The notes below the pieces were generated by a model that saw only the letters and a program-made list of their open reading frames with translations, was not told the origin of the DNA and did not search any database. Source: Bacteroidales bacterium (GTDB taxonomy: Bacteria > Bacteroidota > Bacteroidia > Bacteroidales > UBA10428). Taken from it: 64,000 nt of DNA. The translations under genes were made by a program, and so were the position numbers. Positions within the stretch are counted from its first letter, which is position 1, and each line of letters starts with the position of its first letter. The stretch spans positions 1 through 64,000 of the forward strand of contig JAFGOZ010000723.1 of assembly GCA_016926235.1 (NCBI GenBank), in the 5' to 3' direction. Of this stretch, positions 17,111-24,807 are shown piece by piece.

Positions 17111-18394
17111 ATGGCAAAGTTTGATGTAATAATGCCCAAGATGGGCGAAAGTGTTCAGGAGGCTACCATTACCAAATGGTTTGTCAAGGTAGGTGATAAG
17201 GTGGCAGAAGATGATGTGTTGCTTGAGATAGCTACTGATAAGGTAGACTCAGAAATACCGAGTCCGGTAGAAGGAATCGTTGTTGAGGTAAAATATAAAG
17301 AAAATGATGTTGTACCGGTAGGAAAAGTGGTGGCTGTAATTGATCTGGATGGCGATAGTGCTGTTGTGCCCGGAGAAACGAAGATAGAGGAATCGAAGTC
17401 GTTTCCGGAAGAGAAACCTCTAAAAGAAGATGTTAAAGAGACTCAGGTATTATCCAAAAAAGATTATAAAGACTCCGGTCGTTTCTATTCCCCTCTGGTA
17501 AAAAGCATTGCAAAAGTTGAAAATATATCACTTGATGAACTTAACAGCATAGAAGGCACTGGAAGAAATAAAAGGGTAACAAAAAGCGATTTATTGACCT
17601 ATATTGAAAATAGGGCAGGAAAAGGGACATACACCACTGTTCCTTCTTCTTCAAAACCGGCTAAAGCATCAGTGTCCCTTTCAGCAGGTGACGAGATTGT
17701 TGAGATGGATCGTATGCGTAAGATTATAGCAGATCATATGGTGATGTCGAAACAGGTTTCTCCTCATGTTACCAATATTTTAGAGGTGGATGTTACTAAT
17801 CTTGTAATGTGGAGGAATAAAGTTAAAGACAGCTTTCAGAAAAGAGAGGGAGAAAAAATTACCTTTTTGCCAATTATCATTGAAGCAACAGCTAAAGCCC
17901 TTAAAGATTTTCCGGGTGTAAATGCGTCGGTTGACGGGTATAATATTATTTTAAAGAAGAGGATTAATGTTGGGGTAGCTGTGGCATTACCTACAGGCAA
18001 CCTTATTGTTCCTGTTATTAAAAATGCTGATCAGAAGAATTTGCTTGGCATAACTAAAGACCTGAACAGGCTGGCTGATGCTGCAAGAAATAACAAGTTG
18101 AGTCCGGATGACATTCAGGATGGTACTTTTTCGATTTCAAATTTTGGAAGTTTCAGGAACCTGATGGGAACACCTATAATAAATCAACCCCAGGTGGCAA
18201 TTCTGGCAGTTGGAAGCATTGAAAAAAAACCTGCCGTAATTGAAACTCCTTTAGGTGACACTATAGGCATACGACATAAAATGTTTCTTTCGTTAACCTA
18301 TGATCATCGAGTAATAGACGGAGCACTTGGAGGTACATTCTTACGCAGGCTGGCCGACTATCTTGAAGCATTTGATATGGAAACGGATATATAA
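17111..18394 (+). CDS. 2-oxoacid dehydrogenase E2 (dihydrolipoyllysine acyltransferase)
   Basis: 427 residues. Domains in order: a lipoyl domain (1-80, lipoylated K44 in EIATDKVDSEIP), a charged linker, a peripheral-subunit-binding domain (about 128-165, beginning FYSPLVKSIAK and containing GTGRNKRVTKSDL), and a catalytic acyltransferase domain (195-427) with the active-site motif DHRVIDG (H399, D403). It moves the acyl group from E1 to CoA. The E1 partner is the next gene, a fused alpha-beta form. This E1 type in Bacteroidota is mostly annotated as branched-chain or pyruvate dehydrogenase; the substrate is not decidable from motifs. Confidence 0.94.
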   Translation: MAKFDVIMPKMGESVQEATITKWFVKVGDKVAEDDVLLEIATDKVDSEIPSPVEGIVVEVKYKENDVVPVGKVVAVIDLDGDSAVVPGETKIEESKSFPEEKPLKEDVKETQVLSKKDYKDSGRFYSPLVKSIAKVENISLDELNSIEGTGRNKRVTKSDLLTYIENRAGKGTYTTVPSSSKPAKASVSLSAGDEIVEMDRMRKIIADHMVMSKQVSPHVTNILEVDVTNLVMWRNKVKDSFQKREGEKITFLPIIIEATAKALKDFPGVNASVDGYNIILKKRINVGVAVALPTGNLIVPVIKNADQKNLLGITKDLNRLADAARNNKLSPDDIQDGTFSISNFGSFRNLMGTPIINQPQVAILAVGSIEKKPAVIETPLGDTIGIRHKMFLSLTYDHRVIDGALGGTFLRRLADYLEAFDMETDI

Positions 18395-18400
18395 GAATAC

Positions 18401-18467
18401 GGAATTAAGGAGTCAGGAGACAGGTTTAATTCTGAAATTCCTGAATTCTAACTCCTTACTCCTGTCT
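18401..18467. repeat. Intergenic GGAGTCAGGAG hairpin repeat, copy 1
   Basis: Between E2 and E1, the GGAGTCAGGAGACAGG arm pairs imperfectly with a downstream arm containing CTCCTTACTCCTGTC. The 67-bp element closely resembles the one at 20530-20595 after E1. It can form a long stem in RNA and may be a mobile palindromic repeat or a processing site. Confidence 0.65.
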
Positions 18468-18483
18468 ACTAATAAAACATACT

Positions 18484-20526
18484 ATGAAAAAAACAGATAA
18501 ATATTCAATTAAAACAACAGATAAGGAAACATTAAAGAAATGGTTTCATTTGATGGTGCTTGGGCGTGCACTGGATGACAGGGCACCAAATTATCTGAAA
18601 CAGGCAATAGGATGGTCTTATCACGCACCATTTGCCGGTCATGATGGTATTCAGCTGGCAATTGGCCAGGTTTTTAATAAGGAAGAAGATCATTTGTTTC
18701 CTTATTACAGGGATATGATGACATCGATTTCTGCAGGGCTTACCGCTGAGGAAGTTATTTATAACGGAATTTCAAAAGACTCAGATGTGGCAGGTGGAGG
18801 GAGACACATGTCCAATCATTTTGCAAAGCCGGCATGGAATATTCATAATGTTTCATCATGTACGGGAAACCATACACTTCATGCGGTAGGTGTGGGAAGG
18901 GCTATAAAGTATTACAAGTCAAAAGGAGTAGCTATAAGCTCGCAGGGCGAATCATCGGTTTCGGAAGGCTATGTATATGAAGCAATTAATGGGGCTTCGA
19001 ATGAAAAGCTTCCGGTAATATTTGTATTTCAGGATAATGGATATGGAATATCTGTTCCTAAAAAAGATCAAACAGCTAACCGCAAGGTTGCGAATAATTT
19101 TACAGGGTTTAAAAACTTAAAGATCATACACTGTAATGGGAAAGATGTGTTTGATTCCATGAATGCCATGACAGAAGCCAAGGAGCATGTAAAAAAACAC
19201 CAGGAGCCTGTAATTGTGCAGGCTAACTGCGTAAGGATGCATTCTCATTCCAATTCAGACAGGCATGAACTGTATAGGGATGATGCCGAGTTGAATTATG
19301 TGCAGGAGTATGATCCATTGGCAAAATTCAGGAGACTTTTGATAAGGTACAATCGGTTTACTGAAGAGGAAATAGTAGCTATTGAAAACGAAGTTAAAGA
19401 GGAAGTAAAAGCTGCACATAAAAAAGGTATGGTTGCACCCGATCCCGATCCTGCCTCTATTCATGATTTTGTTATTCCTGAACCTTACATCTCAACAAAA
19501 TATCCTGATGGATTAACAAATGGAGAAGGGGAGAACAAAAAACTAATTGAAGCGATTAATGAAACGTTAAAGGCAGAATTTCGCCAAAACCCGGATACGT
19601 TTATCTGGGGACAGGATATTGCCAATAAGGAAAAAGGCGGAATATTTAATGTGAGTAAGGGGATGCAGAAAGAATTTGGCAAACAACGCGTTTTTAATGC
19701 GCCCATTGCCGAAGATTATATTATGGGTACTGCCAATGGAATGAGTCGGTTTGATAAAAAGATACGTGTGGTTGTTGAAGGAGCTGAATTTGCGGATTAC
19801 TTTTGGCCGGCCATGGAGCAGTTGGTAGATTCTTCACATGATTACTGGAGATCAAAAGGCCAGTTTGCCCCAAATGTGACAGTACGACTTGCTTCGGGGG
19901 GCTACATAGGAGGTGGATTGTACCATTCGCAAAATATCGAGGGGGCTTTAACAACGCTCCCAGGCATACGGGTTGTATATCCTTCATATGCAGATGATGC
20001 AGCCGGTCTCTTACGAACAAGTCTTCGTTCAGAGGGAATTACTTTATTCCTGGAACCTAAAGCACTATACAATTCACCCATTGCGGCCACCACTGTACCG
20101 GATGATTTTGAAGTGCCTTTTGGTAAAGCCAGAATTCGCAAAGAGGGAGAATATCTGACCATCCTGACTTATGGTAATACAACGTATATGTCTCTTGAGG
20201 CTGCCGAAAAGCTGGTAACTGAAACAGGCAAATCTATTGAGGTAATCGACCTGAGGTCCCTTCTTCCACTGGATGAGGAAACTATTCTTGCATCTGTAAA
20301 GAAAACAGGAAAGGTTTTGATAGTTCATGAAGATAAGGTTTTCTCCGGCTTTGGAGCTGAGATTGCCGGAATAATCAGTGAAAAGGCATTTGAATACCTT
20401 GACGGGCCGATAAAAAGAGTTGGGTCTACTTTTACTCCTGTTGGCTTTAACCGGATTTTAGAAAGGGCTATTCTACCTAATACAGATAAAATATATGCTG
20501 CGGCAAAGGAGTTATTAAATTACTAA
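18484..20526 (+). CDS. 2-oxoacid dehydrogenase E1, fused alpha and beta subunits
   Basis: 680 residues. The alpha part (about 1-335) carries the thiamine diphosphate site (GESSVSEGYVYEAINGAS... with NGYGIS). The beta part (about 345-680) carries FNAPIAEDYIMGTANGMS, the E1-beta core, and a C-terminal transketolase-type domain ending in PVGFNRILERAILPN. The fusion of the two subunits in one chain is common in Bacteroidota. The enzyme decarboxylates a 2-oxoacid and acylates the lipoyl group of E2, the gene just upstream. No E3 (dihydrolipoamide dehydrogenase) gene is in the window. Confidence 0.94.
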   Translation: MKKTDKYSIKTTDKETLKKWFHLMVLGRALDDRAPNYLKQAIGWSYHAPFAGHDGIQLAIGQVFNKEEDHLFPYYRDMMTSISAGLTAEEVIYNGISKDSDVAGGGRHMSNHFAKPAWNIHNVSSCTGNHTLHAVGVGRAIKYYKSKGVAISSQGESSVSEGYVYEAINGASNEKLPVIFVFQDNGYGISVPKKDQTANRKVANNFTGFKNLKIIHCNGKDVFDSMNAMTEAKEHVKKHQEPVIVQANCVRMHSHSNSDRHELYRDDAELNYVQEYDPLAKFRRLLIRYNRFTEEEIVAIENEVKEEVKAAHKKGMVAPDPDPASIHDFVIPEPYISTKYPDGLTNGEGENKKLIEAINETLKAEFRQNPDTFIWGQDIANKEKGGIFNVSKGMQKEFGKQRVFNAPIAEDYIMGTANGMSRFDKKIRVVVEGAEFADYFWPAMEQLVDSSHDYWRSKGQFAPNVTVRLASGGYIGGGLYHSQNIEGALTTLPGIRVVYPSYADDAAGLLRTSLRSEGITLFLEPKALYNSPIAATTVPDDFEVPFGKARIRKEGEYLTILTYGNTTYMSLEAAEKLVTETGKSIEVIDLRSLLPLDEETILASVKKTGKVLIVHEDKVFSGFGAEIAGIISEKAFEYLDGPIKRVGSTFTPVGFNRILERAILPNTDKIYAAAKELLNY

Positions 20527-20529
20527 TTA

Positions 20530-20595
20530 GGAGACAGGAGTGAGGAGTCAGTATTCAGGAAGAACCAAATTTACTGACTCCTTACTCCTGATTCC
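20530..20595. repeat. Intergenic GGAGTCAGGAG hairpin repeat, copy 2
   Basis: A 23-nt arm (20530-20552, GGAGACAGGAGTGAGGAGTC...) pairs with 20573-20595 with about 19 of 23 matches, around a 20-nt loop. It relates to copy 1 at 18401-18467, so the E1 gene is flanked by two members of the same palindromic repeat. Confidence 0.72.
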
Positions 20596-20611
20596 TGTAT
20601 TCTAAAGAATC

Positions 20612-21118
20612 ATGAAAAAGACAGCAATCATATACAGTTTCAACAGCGTAAAATCAGCAAAAATTGCTGAAAAGATACAAGCTGCATTTAATGATAAAGC
20701 AATAAAAATGATAAATGCGGAAGATATTTCAGAAAAAGAATTTCTGGCATATGACAATTATGTGCTGGGTGTTCCTACATGGTTTGACGGTGAACTTCCC
20801 AATTATTGGGATGAGTTTGTGCCAGCCCTGGAGGATATGAAGCTGAAAGGAAAAACATTTGCATTGTATGGCCTGGGAGATCAAAAAGGTTATCCTGAAA
20901 ATTTTCTGGATGCAGTTGGGATACTAGGAGATATCCTGGAACAACAAGGTGGTAGGTTGGTAGGTTTTACATCCATTAACGAATATACATTTGAAAGTTC
21001 AAAAGCCTTGCGTGGAGATAAGTTTATGGGGTTGGCCATAGATTTTGAGAATCAGGGAAAAATGAATAACGAGAGGGTGAAAAGTTGGGTGGAACAGTTA
21101 AAAAAAGAGTTTGGTTGA
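20612..21118 (+). CDS. Flavodoxin
   Basis: 168 residues, the size of a long-chain flavodoxin. PTWFDGELPNYWDEF (about 53-67) supplies the first FMN-stacking loop (Trp) and YGLGDQKGYPENFLDAVG the second (with Tyr). The phosphate-binding loop is altered: the usual T/S-x-T-G-N-T is YSFNSVKS (residues 8-15), keeping Ser positions but not the Thr-Gly-Asn-Thr pattern. It would carry low-potential electrons. Possible partners are the 2-oxoacid metabolism next door or a glycyl-radical activase such as the one at 59677; that link is inference. Confidence 0.88.
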   Translation: MKKTAIIYSFNSVKSAKIAEKIQAAFNDKAIKMINAEDISEKEFLAYDNYVLGVPTWFDGELPNYWDEFVPALEDMKLKGKTFALYGLGDQKGYPENFLDAVGILGDILEQQGGRLVGFTSINEYTFESSKALRGDKFMGLAIDFENQGKMNNERVKSWVEQLKKEFG

Positions 21119-21231
21119 TGTAATTTATTGACAAACATTAGGTTTATATAAAAACTATTTTTTAGTTTAGCTAAATATATCAGCTAGGGTGATGGAAATT
21201 TTTTTTAAAAGGCATACGGATTTGTATCCTG

Positions 21232-21975
21232 ATGTATTTGATCTCCATTCTTCACACCTCCGCCATTCAAGCCCAGTTTGAACAAAAGTTTTCAATTGAT
21301 TTAGGGTTAGGGATGATTATGCCGCTAGGTCCTGAAGATTTTACATATGTTTATGATGGAGAAGAATACACTGATCCCTGGATTATGTCAAATTTTGGTA
21401 TTGGTTTTTCTTTCTTAGGAAGCCTGAGATATAATTTCAGCCGAAGGTTTTCACTGGGAGCTTCCATGCGAATATTGGAAAGCTGGAACTGGTATTATGA
21501 ATACTATGATCAGGATGATCAGGAATACTATTACTATCTTACATTTGGAGATTATGATGACGAGGGGGAATATTATGAATGGGATGATTACATGGGAGTT
21601 TGGAGAGTTGGTTTTGGAGTTTCACCAAAATATAATTTTATTCCGGGCAGCAAATTTAATCCTTACTTATATTTAGACCTGAATATAAATTATTCGGATA
21701 TTGTCTACATTGATAATTCACCGGAAGCTGAACTGGACCCGGAAGGTGGTTTTGAGAATGTCATCACGGGCAGTTTTGGATTTGGCTTTTATCCTGCAAT
21801 AGGAATTGACTACTCAATAAATGAAAAAATAGGCATGTTCCTACATGGAGGCTATTCATTTGTTGGAATGAATGAAAATGATTGGTGGGATGCTGACCTG
21901 GAAGCTGAAAATTTTAAAATGCTAAAAGTCGAGCTGGGAGTAAGGTTTAGTTTTTTGAAGTCAAAGGATATTTAG
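21232..21975 (+). CDS. Outer-membrane beta-barrel protein
   Basis: 247 residues. The alternating hydrophobic/aromatic strands, acidic Tyr-rich extracellular loop (YYEYYDQDDQEYYYY, about 85-99) and a C-terminal strand ending LGVRFSF indicate an eight- or ten-stranded OmpW/OmpA-like barrel. The ATG at 21232 gives a short signal peptide ending in IQAQ. In-frame hydrophobic codons continue upstream of this ATG back to about 21193 with no ATG available, so the true start could be a non-ATG codon. No enzyme motif; function unknown. Confidence 0.78.
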   Translation: MYLISILHTSAIQAQFEQKFSIDLGLGMIMPLGPEDFTYVYDGEEYTDPWIMSNFGIGFSFLGSLRYNFSRRFSLGASMRILESWNWYYEYYDQDDQEYYYYLTFGDYDDEGEYYEWDDYMGVWRVGFGVSPKYNFIPGSKFNPYLYLDLNINYSDIVYIDNSPEAELDPEGGFENVITGSFGFGFYPAIGIDYSINEKIGMFLHGGYSFVGMNENDWWDADLEAENFKMLKVELGVRFSFLKSKDI

Positions 21976-21980
21976 TATTT

Positions 21981-23351
21981 TTAAAACTCTATCAACTTTT
22001 CTACTCTATTCTTTTCCAAATAACTCTTAATAATATGCTGTACATCTCTGTTATCGGTATAATGATTGATGCAATCATCCAATTCTTCAATATTGCTAAA
22101 GGCATTTTGAGCATCAAAATACCCAAATCCTAAATATTTCCCTTTTTCTACTTTTATCGCTACTTTCTCATTACCATGTCTTCCTTTGTCAATAATCAGA
22201 AAATTGTTCTCCTCAACCTGGAATTTTTTTAGCGATTTTGTTACCCTCTGATTGTAACTATCCGGTTGTTCTTTACCTACACAAGCTCCCAGGCACATAC
22301 TAAGCTGATGATGAAAGCAACTTCCTTTTGCCTTGTAAATACCTGACAATTTCTGACAAAGCTGGTAGTCTTCTATCATCTTATTGAGTACCTGTTTTGC
22401 TTCTGGAAGATTATTAAATGTGGTTACAGGTATTTCATCCATTTCGGAGTTTTTTCTCAATCCCAGTTGTATGTATCCATTTTCATCCATCCATGTATAT
22501 AGCCCGTAATTAAAGATGGAGAATCGCTGGGAACGGTTATACAGGGGTTTGTGTTTCTTTATTTCATTGGATTCAAGTAACAATGCCACGAGCTCGCTGC
22601 CAGTGATTTCATAACCAATATCTGCAATACCTGCCTTCATCTCTATTGCCCGTTTCGACTTTGTATTGCTGAAGTGGGAGAGAAGCCGTTTTCTTATGCA
22701 CCGGCTTTTGCCAACATAGATTAGTTCCCTTCTATCGTTGTAAAAGTAATATACTCCGCATTGTTCAGGTGCATTTTTTATCTTTTGAATATCCAGAGAT
22801 GGATGAATACCTTTTAAAGACAATCCTGAAACTTCAGCAAGCAATACTTCATCGCATTGATTTAGTGAAAGCAGCTTTTCAAATAATTTTACCGTGGCTA
22901 ATGCGTCTCCTGCTGCCCTGTGACGGCTTTGGTTATTTATTCTTAATTCATGGCAAAGGTTTCCCAGTCCATATGATCTGAGGCCGGGGATTAATTTCCG
23001 GGACAGTTTCACGGTACATAGTTGTTCCCGCTCAAAAACATAACCCAGCTGACGGAATTCTTCCTTGATAAAGCTGTAATCAAAGTTGGAATTATGTGCA
23101 ACAAATATCTTCCCTTCGGTAAATTCAACGATTTTCTTTGCTACTTCGTAGAATTTTGGGGCATTGGCAACCATCTCATTCGTAATACCTGTAAGACCAG
23201 TGATAAAGTAGGGGATCGTCTTTTCGGGATTAATAAGGGTTACAAACTCATCAGTAATCTGATTACCATCGTGGATGAAAATGGCTATTTCAGTTATCTT
23301 TTCTGTCTTTGGGCTGCCTCCTGTCGTTTCAATATCTATAATGGCATACAT
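21981..23351 (-). CDS. DnaQ-type 3'-5' exonuclease fused to GIY-YIG (UvrC-like) endonuclease
   Basis: 456 residues in two nuclease modules. The N-terminal DEDDh exonuclease (1-175) shows D6/E8 in IIDIETTGG, HNSNFDYSFIKEEF, and the HRAAGDALAT segment. The GIY-YIG domain (about 195-280) shows CGVYYFYN..IYVGKS and RKRLLSHF. Further on, a Cys-rich CFHHQLSMCLGAC segment resembles the one in UvrC/Cho. The layout matches the DnaQ-Cho-like fusions known from several phyla, presumed to nick or trim damaged DNA. It is convergent with the barrel gene and followed by little intergenic DNA. Confidence 0.92.
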   Translation of the reverse strand: MYAIIDIETTGGSPKTEKITEIAIFIHDGNQITDEFVTLINPEKTIPYFITGLTGITNEMVANAPKFYEVAKKIVEFTEGKIFVAHNSNFDYSFIKEEFRQLGYVFEREQLCTVKLSRKLIPGLRSYGLGNLCHELRINNQSRHRAAGDALATVKLFEKLLSLNQCDEVLLAEVSGLSLKGIHPSLDIQKIKNAPEQCGVYYFYNDRRELIYVGKSRCIRKRLLSHFSNTKSKRAIEMKAGIADIGYEITGSELVALLLESNEIKKHKPLYNRSQRFSIFNYGLYTWMDENGYIQLGLRKNSEMDEIPVTTFNNLPEAKQVLNKMIEDYQLCQKLSGIYKAKGSCFHHQLSMCLGACVGKEQPDSYNQRVTKSLKKFQVEENNFLIIDKGRHGNEKVAIKVEKGKYLGFGYFDAQNAFSNIEELDDCINHYTDNRDVQHIIKSYLEKNRVEKLIEF

Positions 23352-23501
23352 GCTTACAAATTTAGCGGAATATTTTAAATGGGGAAGGGAATTTTATCCA
23401 AATTTCGGTTTGCAATACGGATGGCTGGTATGTATTTTCCTTTTGTGTTAATAAATAAAAACAGATTGTTAATAACCTGATCTTAATTATCAACCTAACC
23501 T

Positions 23502-23533
23502 ATTGAATTACCTTCTTTTATGCTGTATGTTTG
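23502..23533 (+). promoter_or_regulatory. Promoter of the PorP/SprF gene
   Basis: TATGTTTG at 23526-23533 matches the -7 box and ATTG at 23502-23505 the -33 box, spaced 20. Transcription would begin near 23540. This rules out the in-frame TTG at 23531 as a start and supports the ATG at 23555. Confidence 0.55.
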
Positions 23534-23554
23534 TCTAAATTATTTAATGAGGGA

Positions 23555-24499
23555 ATGAAAAGATCTATACTTTTCTTTCTGTTGCTAATTACCGTTAAAC
23601 TTTTATCCCAGGAACCTCCTATTTACTATCATTATTTGTTTAATAAAAGTTACATCAATCCTGCGTTTACTGGTTCTGAAATGAAAGCTAAAGTTAAAGT
23701 TGCTGATATGCACAGCCATCTTTTTAAAGCAAATATGCCAAATTATCAGGAAATAGCTCTTTCTGACAGGCTTGGCCATCACGGATTATCCTGGAGTATT
23801 ATGAGCGGTAAGGGAAGTAACCTGAATGTTAAAGCATTTCAGTTTAGCTATGCCTATCATTTTTTGGTAAAAGAAAACAGACCTTATAACAATAATACAT
23901 ATCTTTCTGTTGGAGTGTCAGCACTTGCCAGTTTGTTCATTGATGATGGGGGTATTCAGGAAGGAAATCCTGGTGTTTCATCTGCATCATCCAATAGTGA
24001 TTTATCACCAAACCTGAATACGGGAGCTTATTTATATAACAAGGATTATTATATAGGTATATCTGCAGCACGTTTTTTCCCATATCCCTATTCAGCTCTT
24101 GAAAGTGTAGATGGCGAAAATATGAATACTCCGCATGTGTTTACCATGGGAGGATATAAATTTTACAATGATGACAGGAAATCCTATCTGGAGCCTTCAG
24201 TGGTTGCGATAGTGAAGGGAAATGGAAATATCGCAACGGATGCAGGATTGACAGCAAGTATAAATAAACTGTATTGCATATCCCTTATGCACAGGATGAT
24301 TGAAAGATATGATAATTATAACCATTATATTGTTCCGGCTTTTGTATATAACTTACGAAATTATGAATTAGGATATTCTATTGATATACCCATAGTTGCC
24401 AATGATCCCTATACCTTCTTTCATTACCGTTTTTATGTATCATATACGGTTGCTGAAAGATGTGCAACAAGACTAAAAGATTGTCCCGCTTATTGGTAA
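23555..24499 (+). CDS. PorP/SprF family type IX secretion-associated outer-membrane protein
   Basis: 314 residues from ATG 23555, with signal peptide (ILFFLLLITVKLLSQ). The hallmark HYLFNKSYINPAFTGSE (about residues 28-44) is the N-terminal PorP/SprF motif; the rest is a predicted beta-barrel ending in a Cys-containing tail (ERCATRLKDCPAYW). In gliding and porphyromonad species SprF/PorP proteins help type IX secretion of particular cargo. The next gene encodes a pectate lyase with a T9SS tail, though PorP/SprF proteins are usually paired with type B cargo, so a direct link is uncertain. Confidence 0.9.
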   Translation: MKRSILFFLLLITVKLLSQEPPIYYHYLFNKSYINPAFTGSEMKAKVKVADMHSHLFKANMPNYQEIALSDRLGHHGLSWSIMSGKGSNLNVKAFQFSYAYHFLVKENRPYNNNTYLSVGVSALASLFIDDGGIQEGNPGVSSASSNSDLSPNLNTGAYLYNKDYYIGISAARFFPYPYSALESVDGENMNTPHVFTMGGYKFYNDDRKSYLEPSVVAIVKGNGNIATDAGLTASINKLYCISLMHRMIERYDNYNHYIVPAFVYNLRNYELGYSIDIPIVANDPYTFFHYRFYVSYTVAERCATRLKDCPAYW

Positions 24500-24524
24500 G
24501 TTTAGAGATTTCCATTTTGACATG

Positions 24525-24560
24525 AAGCACCACGTGTTTTTAACATAGCATGTGGTGCTT
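24525..24560 (+). terminator. Rho-independent terminator after PorP/SprF
   Basis: AAGCACCACGT and ATGTGGTGCTT form an 11-bp stem (one G-U pair) around a 14-nt loop, followed by ATGTTTTTG. It separates the PorP/SprF gene from the pectate lyase gene. Confidence 0.75.
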
Positions 24561-24676
24561 ATGTTTTTGTTACTTATTAAACAAGAAGTAACATTCTCTT
24601 CCAGAGTAGTATAAACAATATCATTTTGAATAACAAATCGTTTGGATATATGTATTAAATATACTAATATTGCATA

Positions 24677-24688
24677 AAAACGTTTACA
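24677..24688. promoter_or_regulatory. LacI-type operator-like site 1 upstream of pectate lyase
   Basis: AAAACGTTTACA has the central-CpG pseudo-palindromic form of LacI/CcpA-family operators. An identical 12-mer lies 67 bp downstream at 24744-24755. Both precede the pectate lyase gene. Confidence 0.4.
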
Positions 24689-24743
24689 TTATAATGTTAA
24701 TATAAATTTTTTAAATACCATATATTTAGGATTTTATATAATG

Positions 24744-24755
24744 AAAACGTTTACA
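24744..24755. promoter_or_regulatory. LacI-type operator-like site 2 upstream of pectate lyase
   Basis: Second exact AAAACGTTTACA, 53 bp before the pectate lyase start. Two identical sites suggest cooperative or loop-forming binding of a LacI-type regulator. The regulator gene is not in the window. Confidence 0.4.
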
Positions 24756-24807
24756 ATTATTTTCATATTTTAACTAGCTTACAATCGAAAACTAAATATT
24801 GAAAAGG

